A stretch of 64,000 bases of DNA, from assembly GCA_963977135.1 (NCBI GenBank), contig CAXBNN010000006.1, positions 62,001-126,000 of the forward strand, written 5' to 3'. This document shows positions 1-7,163 of this stretch, piece by piece. The position numbers were made by a program, and so were the translations under genes. The DNA comes from UBA2040 sp963977135. Lineage in GTDB: Bacteria; Bacteroidota; Bacteroidia; Flavobacteriales_D; Crocinitomicaceae. Position 1 is the stretch's first letter; each line of letters starts with the position of its first letter. The notes beneath the pieces were generated by a model, which saw only the letters and a list, made by a program, of their open reading frames with translations, did not search any database and was not told the DNA's origin.

Positions 1-1
1 A

Positions 2-415
2 TCCTCATTTTTTTTAATCGGTTTTCTATTCACAAGTTGTAGTTCTCCATCAGAAAAAGTTGAAAGTGCTGAAGACAATTTGACGGAAGCTCAACAAGAA
101 TTGAATGAATCTAAAGAAGACTACAAGAAAGAAATAGAAGAATATAAAATGCGTTCAGCTGATCAGATAGCGGCAAATGAAAAAAGTATTCAAGAATTCA
201 ATGCGCGAATCGCCGATCAAAAAAGTGAAGCTAGAGCTGATTACAAGAAAGAAATAGCAGAACTGGAAAGTAAAAACTCTGACATGAAAAAGAAAATGGA
301 AGATTTTAAAGCAGACAGCCAATCTAGCTGGGAAAGTTTTAAAACTGAATTTGGGCGTGACATGACAGAATTGGGCGACGCATTTCGCGACTTCTCTAAC
401 GACAATAAAAAATGA
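2..415 (+). CDS. Coiled-coil lipoprotein, 5' truncated by window edge
   Basis: The frame is open from the first bases. It reads a hydrophobic stretch ending in a lipobox (Leu-Phe-Thr-Ser-Cys, Cys codon at 38-40), so this is the end of a lipoprotein signal peptide and the true start lies left of the window. A TTG at 80 is an internal codon, not the start. The mature part is about 125 residues, highly charged and almost entirely predicted helix, with two near-identical DYKKEIxE segments, so an elongated coiled coil on the inner or outer membrane is likely. The stop overlaps the next gene's start (ATGA), implying translational coupling with the small membrane protein. No enzymatic motif is visible. 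The family is common in Bacteroidota stress clusters; a function cannot be assigned. Confidence 0.75.
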   Translation, partial: SSFFLIGFLFTSCSSPSEKVESAEDNLTEAQQELNESKEDYKKEIEEYKMRSADQIAANEKSIQEFNARIADQKSEARADYKKEIAELESKNSDMKKKMEDFKADSQSSWESFKTEFGRDMTELGDAFRDFSNDNKK

Positions 416-585
416 GTTCCCGCAACAGCACTAGTGCTTTCGGTAACATATTGTACCTCGTAGCGGTAATTTTGGTCATTCTTTGGGCAATCGGCTATTT
501 AGGTTACAATGCTGGAGGCATTATACATCTACTTTTGGTAGTTGCCGTAATTGCAATTCTACTTCGAATTATTCGAGGTATGTAA
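412..585 (+). CDS. Lmo0937-type small membrane protein (57 aa)
   Basis: This 57-codon gene starts with ATG at 412 inside the stop codon of the preceding lipoprotein gene. It encodes a short polar N-terminus, then two hydrophobic segments (about residues 14-32 and 36-52) joined by a Gly-rich turn (YLGYNAGG), and a basic tail. That layout and the turn match the Lmo0937 family of tiny two-helix membrane proteins, which in Bacteroidota typically sit in general-stress clusters. The molecular role is unknown. Stop-start overlap upstream and a barrel gene 16 nt downstream suggest a single operon. Confidence 0.8.
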   Translation: MSSRNSTSAFGNILYLVAVILVILWAIGYLGYNAGGIIHLLLVVAVIAILLRIIRGM

Positions 586-601
586 ATCTAAAAATATAAT
601 C

Positions 602-1240
602 ATGAAAAAAAATATATACTTTATCAGCGCTATTTGCGTCTTATCAATAACTGGCCTGTGGGCTCAAAGTGAGGATAGACGAGAAAATTTTGAATTCGGT
701 ATTAAAGCCGGAATAAACGCATCAAATGTTTGGGATGAACAAGGGGAAGATTTTCGTGCCGATACGAAAGCCGGCTTAGCCGCAGGAGTTTGGTTTGGTA
801 TTCCAATTGGCACATTTCTCGGAGTTCAACCAGAAATTCTAATTTCACAAAAGGGATTCAAAGGATCTGGTACATTACTAGGTTTTCCTTACTCATTTAG
901 CAGAACGACAAGTTATCTTGATATTCCTTTGCTAGTGCAATTGAAACCTGCAGAATTCATAACCATTTTGGCAGGACCTCAGTTTTCTTACCTGTTCAAC
1001 CAAAAGGATAATTACACCTTTGGGACGAGCAGTATTGATCAAGAGCAACAATTTAGCAACGATAATATTCGCAAGAATATTCTTGGTTTTGTAGTAGGAT
1101 TAGATTTACTCTATGAAAACCTTGTTGTTTCAGGCAGAGCTGGTTGGGATTTTCAATCCAACAACGGCGATGGAACGAATTCTACTACTCCACGTTACAA
1201 AAACCAATGGTTACAATTTACCCTTGGATTTAAAATATAA
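602..1240 (+). CDS. PorT-like outer-membrane beta-barrel protein
   Basis: ATG at 602 opens a Lys-rich n-region, a hydrophobic core and a signal-peptidase-I site (near Leu-Trp-Ala-Gln), giving a protein of 212 residues. An upstream TTG at 551 lies inside the previous gene and is not used here. The mature protein begins with the hallmark FGIKAGINASN strand of PorT/OmpX-like barrels (outer membrane beta-barrel, PorT family). It continues with alternating hydrophobic strands and Gly-rich turns and ends with an aromatic strand (LQFTLGFKI) typical of barrel C-termini. It should be an outer-membrane protein; a ligand or partner cannot be read from sequence. A strong terminator follows at 1249-1289. 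Confidence 0.85.
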   Translation: MKKNIYFISAICVLSITGLWAQSEDRRENFEFGIKAGINASNVWDEQGEDFRADTKAGLAAGVWFGIPIGTFLGVQPEILISQKGFKGSGTLLGFPYSFSRTTSYLDIPLLVQLKPAEFITILAGPQFSYLFNQKDNYTFGTSSIDQEQQFSNDNIRKNILGFVVGLDLLYENLVVSGRAGWDFQSNNGDGTNSTTPRYKNQWLQFTLGFKI

Positions 1241-1248
1241 AAACTATA

Positions 1249-1289
1249 AGTATTCAGGTAGTTTAGTTAAAACTGCCTGAATACTTTTT
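1249..1289 (+). terminator. Rho-independent terminator after the PorT-like gene
   Basis: A 16-bp stem (1249-1264 with 1270-1285, one wobble pair) encloses a 5-nt loop and runs straight into a T-run. It ends the lipoprotein/Lmo0937/PorT-like operon and isolates the cupin gene. Confidence 0.9.
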
Positions 1290-1302
1290 AAAAAAGCAAA
1301 CC

Positions 1303-1647
1303 ATGGAAAAAAGCAGTGAATTAGAAAAAGCCAAAGCACATATAATTGTTGAACTCATTGAGTATTTGCCGAATGCTGTGGTCAGCAAAACCATTATTAA
1401 GAAGACCACAGGAAACGTTACAGCAACCTCCATGGAAATTGGTGAGGAACTTGGTGAAAAAACCAGCCCTTTTGATACATATATTCAAATTATCGACGGA
1501 TCAGCAGAGATTAAAATCAAGGACAAAATCATTAAATTAAAACTGGGTGAAGGCGTAATTATCCCCGCACATTCGCGACATAGCCTAAGTGCCAATGAAC
1601 GTTTCAAAATGATTTCTACGTTAATCAAAAGTGGTTATGAAGAATAA
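1303..1647 (+). CDS. Cupin-domain protein (114 aa)
   Basis: A small single-domain cupin of 114 residues. The second half shows the cupin core: a YIQIIDGSAEIKIKDK strand pair, a Gly-Glu-Gly turn (LGEGVIIPAHSRHSL) with the metal-site His of motif 2, and a short C-terminal strand. Motif 1 lacks the usual HxH pair (TSPFDTYIQI), so metal binding may be partial and a sensing or ligand-binding role is as likely as catalysis. It lies between the terminated upstream operon and a membrane-protein gene 12 nt downstream, with which it is probably cotranscribed. The substrate is not inferable. Confidence 0.8.
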   Translation: MEKSSELEKAKAHIIVELIEYLPNAVVSKTIIKKTTGNVTATSMEIGEELGEKTSPFDTYIQIIDGSAEIKIKDKIIKLKLGEGVIIPAHSRHSLSANERFKMISTLIKSGYEE

Positions 1648-1659
1648 TATTTATTAACT

Positions 1660-2331
1660 ATGTGTTTTTCTGCTAGTGCGAGTTTCTCCGCAGGCGCTGT
1701 ACTAATTGTAATTGGAATAGCTGCCATTAAGAAGACCAAACATCCTTCACAATATTTATTTGCGAGTATTCCTTTTATTTTTGGTGTTCAGCAAATTTCA
1801 GAAGGGATTTTGTGGATTTCACTACCTAATCCTGATTACATTCAGACTCAGAAAATATTCACCTTCGTATTCCTCCTGTTCGCCCAAGTAATTTGGCCAA
1901 TTTGGACTCCAATTGCTATTTTACTTTTGGACAAAAGAAGCACTCGAAAAAGATTTCAAAAAATATTGGTTTCTGCAGGCGTACTAGTTGGAGTGTATTT
2001 GGCTTATTGTTTAATCGAATACCATGTGGAGGCGAAAATAATTGGTCATCACATTGTTTATCAGCAGGATTATCCAAATTACTTTAAATACTTTGTCATC
2101 ATATTTTACGCCTTAGCTACTATTGTCCCTACCTTCTTTTCTCATATCAAAAGTATGTGGATTCTTGGAGTTACCATTGTCCTCGCCTATTTCATTTCGG
2201 CTTTTTTTTACGACCAATACGTACTTTCTGTTTGGTGCTTCTTCTCTTCTATAATTAGTCTTTCAATTTATATTATCATGACTAAACTTTCTAAAGTTCA
2301 TGAACAGCGTTTATCGAACAAATCGCTTTAA
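1660..2331 (+). CDS. DUF6629-type polytopic membrane protein
   Basis: This 223-residue protein opens with the diagnostic MCFSASASF motif of the DUF6629 family. It has about six or seven hydrophobic segments (roughly residues 8-25, 30-48, 66-85, 105-122, 145-160, 168-182, 190-207). A conserved QQxxEG (Gln-Gln-Ile-Ser-Glu-Gly) lies in the second helix. It follows the cupin gene at 12 nt. Function is unknown; an inner-membrane location is certain from composition. Confidence 0.8.
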   Translation: MCFSASASFSAGAVLIVIGIAAIKKTKHPSQYLFASIPFIFGVQQISEGILWISLPNPDYIQTQKIFTFVFLLFAQVIWPIWTPIAILLLDKRSTRKRFQKILVSAGVLVGVYLAYCLIEYHVEAKIIGHHIVYQQDYPNYFKYFVIIFYALATIVPTFFSHIKSMWILGVTIVLAYFISAFFYDQYVLSVWCFFSSIISLSIYIIMTKLSKVHEQRLSNKSL

Positions 2332-2350
2332 TCTTAAAGAAGCACCTAAT

Positions 2351-2381
2351 CATGTAAGTCTAATACTTAATTCTGTAACAT
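2351..2381 (+). promoter_or_regulatory. 21-bp-spaced direct repeat, stress-regulon site 1
   Basis: TGTAA occurs at 2353 and again at 2374, exactly 21 bp apart, within ATGTAAGTCT...AATTCTGTAACAT. The same composite element recurs at 3282, 41996 and 48090. It sits about 80-110 nt before the rubrerythrin lipoprotein start. Two-turn direct repeats are the geometry of LytTR-type activator sites; the regulator itself is inferred, not seen. Confidence 0.65.
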
Positions 2382-2461
2382 CTGCGGAACTTGTACTTCC
2401 TAATTTTGATGAACGAACCACGGAACAAATTATTTCAGTTAATTAAATTAAAAAAAAATTC

Positions 2462-3202
2462 ATGAAAAAATCAATCATATTACTTGCTATTGGAGTTATT
2501 TCTATAGGTACTTCTCTTCAATCATGCAATGAGAAAACGGACGAGAACAGTGAAGTTAATTCTTCCAATAAAATCAAGGACGATACAATAACAAGCATGA
2601 AAGAAGAGATACAAGATCCGAAGGTTTTAATCGTTCAAAATATGCACGACGTCTATGAAGGAGAAACAAAGGCACACTTTAAATATGCAGCTTTTAGTAA
2701 AAAAGCGAATGACGAAGGTCACCCAGAAATTGCATTGCTTTTTAAAGCCGCTTCTGATGCGGAATTAATTCACGCCGAAAATCACAAAGTGGTTCTGATC
2801 AGAATGGGAGAAAAGATTCCTGAAATTACAACTGAATTTGAAGTGAACTCTACCCTTGAAAATTTAAAAAATGCGATTGAAGGTGAGAGTTATGAGTTCA
2901 ACCCGATGTACCCTGATTTCAGTTATGAGTTCAACAGGATGTACACTGATTTCATTAAAAATGCAAATGCAGCTGGAAATTATATGGCTCGAATAAGTTT
3001 GACTTATGCTTACAAGGTAGAAAAAAAGCACAGAGATTTTTATAAAGACGCTTTGCTTAAAATGGAAGCTGGAACAGACAATACACTTGCTAAAATTTAT
3101 TATTTGTGCCCAACATGCGGTAATACCTATGCTACAACTGCACCAAGTCGTTGTGAAATTTCAATGACAAATTCAAAACTTTTTATAAAAGTGACGAATT
3201 AG
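2462..3202 (+). CDS. Rubrerythrin-family ferritin-like lipoprotein
   Basis: The 246-residue protein starts with a lipoprotein signal (lipobox Ser-Leu-Gln-Ser-Cys). A ferritin-like di-iron domain follows: YEGETKAHFKYAAF carries the first Glu, ELIHAENH the ExxH, EGESYEFNPMYPDF the central Glu region, and VEKKHRDFY the last Glu/His. The C-terminal rubredoxin-like knuckle has CPTC but its second half has only one Cys (RCEIS), so three of four iron ligands remain. Residues 143-164 are a doubled 11-residue block, from a 33-bp tandem duplication. Rubrerythrins reduce peroxide; an exported, lipid-anchored version would protect the envelope. A 21-bp direct-repeat site lies upstream. Confidence 0.9.
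   Translation: MKKSIILLAIGVISIGTSLQSCNEKTDENSEVNSSNKIKDDTITSMKEEIQDPKVLIVQNMHDVYEGETKAHFKYAAFSKKANDEGHPEIALLFKAASDAELIHAENHKVVLIRMGEKIPEITTEFEVNSTLENLKNAIEGESYEFNPMYPDFSYEFNRMYTDFIKNANAAGNYMARISLTYAYKVEKKHRDFYKDALLKMEAGTDNTLAKIYYLCPTCGNTYATTAPSRCEISMTNSKLFIKVTN
2888..2953 (+). repeat. 33-bp in-frame tandem duplication in rubrerythrin gene
   Basis: Positions 2888-2920 and 2921-2953 are near-identical 33-bp units (AGTTATGAGTTCAAC...GATTTC), differing at three bases. They duplicate the Ser-Tyr-Glu-Phe-Asn-x-Met-Tyr-x-Asp-Phe block next to the di-iron site. Confidence 0.95.
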
Positions 3203-3281
3203 CCTTTCAATTTATATTATCTGACTAAACTCCGGTAGGCTGAAGAACAACTTTCATCGAAATAATCACATTCATCATAAT

Positions 3282-3312
3282 CATGTAAGTCTTACTACAA
3301 ATTCTGTAACAT
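3282..3312 (+). promoter_or_regulatory. 21-bp-spaced direct repeat, stress-regulon site 2
   Basis: TGTAA at 3284 and 3305 (21 bp apart) in ATGTAAGTCT...AATTCTGTAACAT, almost identical to the site at 2351. A short palindrome (AAAAGGACCTTTT, 3313-3325) and a TATATTTA box near 3334-3341 follow, so this is probably the promoter of the small-protein/HPF/Dps operon. The region 3203-3494 otherwise contains no gene. Confidence 0.65.
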
Positions 3313-3494
3313 AAAAGGACCTTTTGTGATGTATATTTATAGGACAATGGAAATCAATCTGTTGCACTAAAATATCGAAATGATAAGCTCAAAAACAAGA
3401 TGCAAAGCTACACGCTATACATGGATAATTCCGTGTATGAATGGATAAAAGCACTATGACGAGGAGCGCTTTTAACCATAAAAATTCAAGAAAA

Positions 3495-3728
3495 ATGGAA
3501 AATCAAGAAAGATTGAATAGTAAGATTCTTTCCGCAACAAAAAAAATTCAAGATGAATATCCTGAATTGGTTAAATACATGAATGAAATTCCAATTAATT
3601 TCTCAGAGGACGCAAGTAATGAAGTGAAGGAGAAGGAATTAAAAAACTATTTGGAATCATTAAAGGATATCGCAATTAATTATGCGAAAGAACATCCGAA
3701 TCCACAGGACTTAAAAAAACGACCATGA
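3495..3728 (+). CDS. Small hydrophilic stress-cluster protein (77 aa)
   Basis: The frame is open from 3441, but the conserved-looking protein begins at the internal Met at 3495 (Met-Glu-Asn-Gln-Glu). The preceding segment is basic and atypical, so I place the start here. The product is helical, charged and cytoplasmic, with LSATKKIQDEYPELVKYMNEIP as its centre. Its stop overlaps the next start (ATGA at 3725), so the two small proteins are translationally coupled. It is the first gene of the HPF/Dps operon. No known domain is recognised with confidence. Confidence 0.7.
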   Translation: MENQERLNSKILSATKKIQDEYPELVKYMNEIPINFSEDASNEVKEKELKNYLESLKDIAINYAKEHPNPQDLKKRP

Positions 3729-4051
3729 AGCAAGAAGAAAAGAAAATAAAACCAGCTAAAAAAGATTTCCCTGGATATCCTTTGCACGACAGCAAAGAAG
3801 ATATTTACCAACAAGAGAAAGAGTTAACTGATATAAATCCTGAACAGATTTCTAAAACAAAAACACCCAATGAAAAAATAGGGATGAAAAATGAGAAAGC
3901 TTTTCGAGATGACATGTCTGGCGATGATTTGGATGTCCCTGGATCTGAATTAGACGATCAACAAGAAAGTGTGGGCAGTGAGGACGAAGAAAACAACTAT
4001 TACAGCTTGGGTGGGGACAACCACAATGATCTCGACGAAGACAACGGATAA
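3725..4051 (+). CDS. Acidic, low-complexity small protein (108 aa)
   Basis: A 108-residue very hydrophilic protein: a Lys-rich N-terminus (KQEEKKIKPAKK), a PGYPLHDSKEDIY segment, then an Asp/Glu/Asn-rich tail (DDLDVPGSELDDQQ, then a Gly-Gly-Asp run). It looks largely disordered. It overlaps the previous gene by 4 nt and is 23 nt before the HPF-like gene. Similar small acidic proteins accompany Dps and HPF in Bacteroidota stress operons; the function is unknown. Confidence 0.7.
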   Translation: MKQEEKKIKPAKKDFPGYPLHDSKEDIYQQEKELTDINPEQISKTKTPNEKIGMKNEKAFRDDMSGDDLDVPGSELDDQQESVGSEDEENNYYSLGGDNHNDLDEDNG

Positions 4052-4074
4052 ATCACTCAAAAAAAAACGAAAAA

Positions 4075-4389
4075 ATGACAATACAATTCAATACAGACAA
4101 AACGATTAACGGAGAAGAGAGGAAAGAAGATTATTTCACGGCTCAAATTGAAGAAGAGCTTGAAAGATATCAATCTCACATCACAAGAATAGAGGTTCAT
4201 TTATCTGACGAAAATGGCAAAAAAGATGGTTTAAAAGATATTCGTTGCTTGATTGAAGCACGACTTGAAGGAAAGCAACCAATAGCAGCGTCAGATCAGG
4301 CTGACAATATTGATTTAGCCGTTTCTGGTGCTTTAAACAAACTTAAAGCCGCATTAAAAACAATAGTAAGCAGAAGTAAAAATCACTAA
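4075..4389 (+). CDS. HPF/RaiA-type ribosome-associated factor
   Basis: The 104-residue product has the beta-alpha-beta-beta-beta-alpha outline of the short HPF/RaiA (S30AE) family. Visible landmarks are an N-terminal strand (IQFNTDKTI), a helix (YFTAQIEEELERY), strands (ITRIEVHLSDENGKKDG and IRCLIEARLEG), then a C-terminal Ala/Lys-rich helix (SGALNKLKAALKTIV). Family members bind the 30S decoding centre and hibernate ribosomes in stationary phase. Length matches the short form without the dimerisation tail. Its place directly before dps fits a starvation programme, and it shares the operon with the 21-bp repeat site. Confidence 0.8.
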   Translation: MTIQFNTDKTINGEERKEDYFTAQIEEELERYQSHITRIEVHLSDENGKKDGLKDIRCLIEARLEGKQPIAASDQADNIDLAVSGALNKLKAALKTIVSRSKNH

Positions 4390-4408
4390 AATCATTAAAA
4401 ATAATAGT

Positions 4409-4885
4409 ATGAAGACTGAAATAGGAATAAGCGAAAGCAACCGACAATCGGTAGTTACCGAATTGGCAAAGATATTAGCGGATGAAACCATATTGTATAC
4501 AAAAACAAAAAAAGCGCATTGGAATGTTGAAGGTTTAGACTTTTATGACAAACACAAGTTTTTTGAAACACAATTTGGGGAATTGGACGAAATAACGGAC
4601 AAAATTGCCGAACGAATTCGGTCTCTAGGGCATTATGCTCCAGCTACATTACACTCTTATTTGGAGTTAACGCATCTTACAGAAAAAGCTAGTAAAAAAA
4701 ATGATAGCCACGGTTTTATTAGAGAACTTTTGGAAGACCATCAATGTATCATCATCGTTCTTCGAGAAAACATTAAACCCTTTGCAGATAAATTTAATGA
4801 CGCCGGCACCAGTGATTTTATTACAGGCATCATGGAAAAACATGAAAAAATGGCCTGGTTCTTACGTTCACATTTAACAAATTAA
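4409..4885 (+). CDS. dps: Dps-family DNA-protection ferritin
   Basis: A 158-residue Dps. The inter-subunit ferroxidase motif is clear: TKKAHWNVEGLDFYDKHKFFE supplies the His/Trp pair, and FGELDEITDKIAERIRSLG supplies the Asp and Glu ligands. The rest is the four-helix bundle, ending near WFLRSHL. Dps dodecamers oxidise and store iron using peroxide and cover DNA during starvation. Length is normal. It is 19 nt after the HPF-like gene and 2 nt before a SHOCT protein, so it lies mid-operon. Confidence 0.95.
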   Translation: MKTEIGISESNRQSVVTELAKILADETILYTKTKKAHWNVEGLDFYDKHKFFETQFGELDEITDKIAERIRSLGHYAPATLHSYLELTHLTEKASKKNDSHGFIRELLEDHQCIIIVLRENIKPFADKFNDAGTSDFITGIMEKHEKMAWFLRSHLTN

Positions 4886-4887
4886 TT

Positions 4888-5100
4888 ATGATGTATCAAG
4901 AAAATTATCATTGGGGAATGCACCTTACTTGGTGGATTATTTGGTGTTTCTTTCTTTTCTGGATCTTTGCTACCCCTTATAAAATTCCCGGACAAAGAGC
5001 AACAAAAGACACACCACTTGATATTCTTAAAAAACGTTTAGCTATAGGAGAAATAAGCAACGAAGAATATCAAGACAAGAAAAAAGTTCTTGAAGAGTAA
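4888..5100 (+). CDS. SHOCT-domain small membrane protein
   Basis: Seventy residues: an N-terminal Trp-rich transmembrane helix (LTWWIIWCFFLFWIFA, about residues 13-29), a short linker, then a C-terminal SHOCT motif (DILKKRLAIGEISNEEYQDKKKVL). SHOCT domains are short oligomerisation or anchoring modules, usually at protein termini. The gene follows dps by 2 nt, so it is probably cotranslated. A second protein of the same architecture occurs at 42558, in the other gene set that carries the 21-bp repeat. Confidence 0.85.
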   Translation: MMYQENYHWGMHLTWWIIWCFFLFWIFATPYKIPGQRATKDTPLDILKKRLAIGEISNEEYQDKKKVLEE

Positions 5101-5117
5101 AAAAATAAAAATAAACC

Positions 5118-5492
5118 ATGGAAACAAAAAAAATAGCAGGTATTTGGATGGATCATTCAGAAGCAAACATTATAGACTTAAACCCTAAAAAAGATAATCG
5201 CACCATAAATTCAGAATTCACTTTTTCTATGAAAGAAGAAGCGTTGAGCCGAAGTGAAGATTTAATGCACAACAAAGAACAACAAATGCACGAAGCCTAC
5301 TATAAAAAACTAGGCGATGTAATTTTAAAATATGATCACGTTCTTCTTTTCGGTCCAACACGTGCCAAAAAGGAATTGCACAATTTCTTAGGAAAGGATA
5401 CACATTTCAAAGACATAAAAATTGACGTTGAGTCAGCTGATAAAATGTCTGACAATGAAAAAACAGCATTTGTGAAAAACCATTTTATTTAG
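5118..5492 (+). CDS. Hypothetical protein, eRF1/host-attachment-like fold
   Basis: A 124-residue cytoplasmic protein. It begins KKIAGIWMDHSEANIIDL and later has YDHVLLFGPTRAKKELHNFL, the pattern of small eRF1-domain or host-attachment-like proteins in stress clusters (strand, then Gly-Pro-x-x-x-Lys before a helix). The assignment is by pattern only. It is the last gene of the HPF/Dps operon and is followed by a strong terminator. No catalytic residues are evident. Confidence 0.65.
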   Translation: METKKIAGIWMDHSEANIIDLNPKKDNRTINSEFTFSMKEEALSRSEDLMHNKEQQMHEAYYKKLGDVILKYDHVLLFGPTRAKKELHNFLGKDTHFKDIKIDVESADKMSDNEKTAFVKNHFI

Positions 5493-5502
5493 AAATAATT
5501 TT

Positions 5503-5540
5503 AAAAAAGAAATCCTTCTTTCAGGAGGATTTCTTTTTTA
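5503..5540 (+). terminator. Terminator of the HPF/Dps operon
   Basis: A perfect 14-bp stem (5503-5516 with 5526-5539) with a 9-nt loop. The A-rich 5' and T-rich 3' arms make it able to stop transcription from either side. Confidence 0.92.
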
Positions 5541-5582
5541 TCGTTTGTCTGAAACTTTTATATTCGTGTATTACGAAGATAA

Positions 5583-6161
5583 ATGGCAATAAACGATAAA
5601 GAACATTTTTATCCCAAAACTCAAAAAGCGTGGCGGACATGGTTGGAAAAAAATCATATTGACAAAGATGCCGTCTGGCTAATTTTGTGCAAGAAAAGCT
5701 CAAATCTGCCGACTATTTCTTGGAGCGACTCTGTTGACGAAGCTTTGTGTTTTGGTTGGATAGATAGTGTTAAAAGAAAGCTAGACAACGATCGATCCAT
5801 ACAGTATTTCAGCAAAAGAAAACCAAAGGGAACTTGGTCCAAGGTTAATAAAGAAAAAGTAGATTTATTGATAGAATCTGGTAAAATGACCAGTGCAGGA
5901 ATGAAGTGCATAGAAATTGCTAAACAAAACGGTTCTTGGGAAATCTTGGACAGCGTGGAAGCATTAATTGTCCCTAAAGATTTGGAACATGCACTCAACG
6001 CCCTTCCTAATGCAATGGATTACTTCCAAAGTCTCCGTAAATCTTCAAAAAAGATACTATTGTCATGGCTAGTTTTCGCCAAAAAGGAGGAAACTCGTTT
6101 GCGTAGAATTGCAGAAATTGCTGAGAACGCAAGTAAAAATAAAAAGCCAAATCAGTTTTAA
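5583..6161 (+). CDS. YdeI/OmpD-associated family protein
   Basis: A 192-residue protein of the YdeI family. Landmarks are the N-terminal FYPKTQKAWRTWLEKNH, the central SVDEALCFGWIDSVKRKLD with the characteristic Cys-Phe-Gly-Trp-Ile-Asp-Ser, the YFSKRKPKGTWSKVNKEKV segment, and a C-terminal basic helix (LVFAKKEETRLRRIAEI). It is cytoplasmic. Relatives are linked to cationic-peptide resistance or bacteriocin protection, without a settled biochemistry. It has its own promoter region (TATATTCG at 5559-5566) after the preceding terminator. Confidence 0.85.
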   Translation: MAINDKEHFYPKTQKAWRTWLEKNHIDKDAVWLILCKKSSNLPTISWSDSVDEALCFGWIDSVKRKLDNDRSIQYFSKRKPKGTWSKVNKEKVDLLIESGKMTSAGMKCIEIAKQNGSWEILDSVEALIVPKDLEHALNALPNAMDYFQSLRKSSKKILLSWLVFAKKEETRLRRIAEIAENASKNKKPNQF

Positions 6162-6244
6162 ATCTTTTAACATAATAAGGGTTAAAGATTCACAAATCCC
6201 ACCCCCCTAAGCCCAATTCAACCAGGTTTCATACAAAATTCCTC

Positions 6245-6252
6245 TACTTTTG
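6245..6252 (+). promoter_or_regulatory. -7 promoter box (TACTTTTG), probably leaderless
   Basis: Matches the Bacteroidota TAnnTTTG box and ends only 4 nt before the ATG at 6257, so transcription would begin at or inside the start codon. Confidence 0.6.
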
Positions 6253-6256
6253 TTGA

Positions 6257-7111
6257 ATGAAATATCTTACCCTATTGGCAATTTTATTAAGTTTTACCTT
6301 CTTGTCTTGTGGAGAGAAAAGTGACACCGCACAAAGTGGTGAAAAAGAAATCACTTTTGAAAATAAGGGGCATGAGATCGTTTACAACATGGTGCAAAAA
6401 GTTGGGAATTATTCAATGCTTGCTAAAAAGAAAGATGTTGTATACAACTACAATTATGAAACACCGGATGGTGAAGCCGATAATTCAACGGAGAAATATA
6501 TTTTCAATGGTGAATTGTCATATGGTTTATTTGATAGACATGAGCGCACATTTCCAGATCTTGAGGGTTCAATTGAACAAGGATATAACGGGAATGAGTT
6601 TTGGTTAAAAAACCAAGGTGAAATTGTTACGGATACCAATAAATTAAAAAGAGTCGCTTTCTCTAGGCCAACAAATTTCTATTGGTTTACTATGTTTCAA
6701 AAACTCTTGGATCCAGGATTGAAGTATGAATACCTGGGTGAAAAAGACCTAATCAACAAGACCTACGATATCGTGAAAATTTCCTTCGTTTCACAAGACG
6801 ATAAACCAACGGATATCTATCAACTCTATGTGAACAAGAAAACTGGTTTGGTTGATCAATTTCTATTTACGGTTGCTGATTACGGTAAAATGGAAATTCC
6901 GTTTTTAATGCAATTGAAATACGAAACTATAGACGGAATGATGATTCCTACCAAACGCCAATACAAGAAGTCTACTTGGAATGCGGATCTAAGCCACGAG
7001 CAATGGACTAAAGTGAATTGGACCAATATTAAATTCAATAATGGTCTTAAGAAGGACGTTTTTAAAAAAGAAAGTTTGGGCTTCTATTATCGTCAGGAAA
7101 TTAAGAATTAG
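6257..7111 (+). CDS. DUF6503-like lipoprotein (284 aa)
   Basis: The signal peptide MKYLTLLAILLSFTFLSC ends in a clear lipobox, fixing the start at 6257. The mature protein has a LolA/LolB-like run of antiparallel strands: DVVYNYNYETPDG, EKYIFNGELSYGLFDRHERTF, GYNGNEFWLKNQGE, then YDIVKISF and DQFLFTVADYGKM. This resembles the DUF6503 family of envelope lipoproteins. It is probably anchored facing the periplasm. The substrate is unknown. A promoter box ends 4 nt before the ATG. Confidence 0.7.
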   Translation: MKYLTLLAILLSFTFLSCGEKSDTAQSGEKEITFENKGHEIVYNMVQKVGNYSMLAKKKDVVYNYNYETPDGEADNSTEKYIFNGELSYGLFDRHERTFPDLEGSIEQGYNGNEFWLKNQGEIVTDTNKLKRVAFSRPTNFYWFTMFQKLLDPGLKYEYLGEKDLINKTYDIVKISFVSQDDKPTDIYQLYVNKKTGLVDQFLFTVADYGKMEIPFLMQLKYETIDGMMIPTKRQYKKSTWNADLSHEQWTKVNWTNIKFNNGLKKDVFKKESLGFYYRQEIKN

Positions 7112-7134
7112 GTATTAAACTTAACTTCTTTTTC

Positions 7135-7142
7135 TATATTTG
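7135..7142 (+). promoter_or_regulatory. -7 promoter box (TATATTTG)
   Basis: Exact TAnnTTTG match 21 nt before the ATG of the lipoprotein gene at 7164. Confidence 0.65.
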
Positions 7143-7163
7143 ATTGCATATAAAGCCTGAGAA

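Noticed and set aside
2888..2953. Assembly artefact instead of real duplication
   Set aside because: The two units differ at three bases, so a copying error in assembly is unlikely; kept as a finding.
3416..3438. Hairpin ATACATGGA/TCCGTGTAT before the 3495 gene
   Set aside because: A 9-bp stem with one wobble in a leader is too common to call a riboswitch or attenuator.
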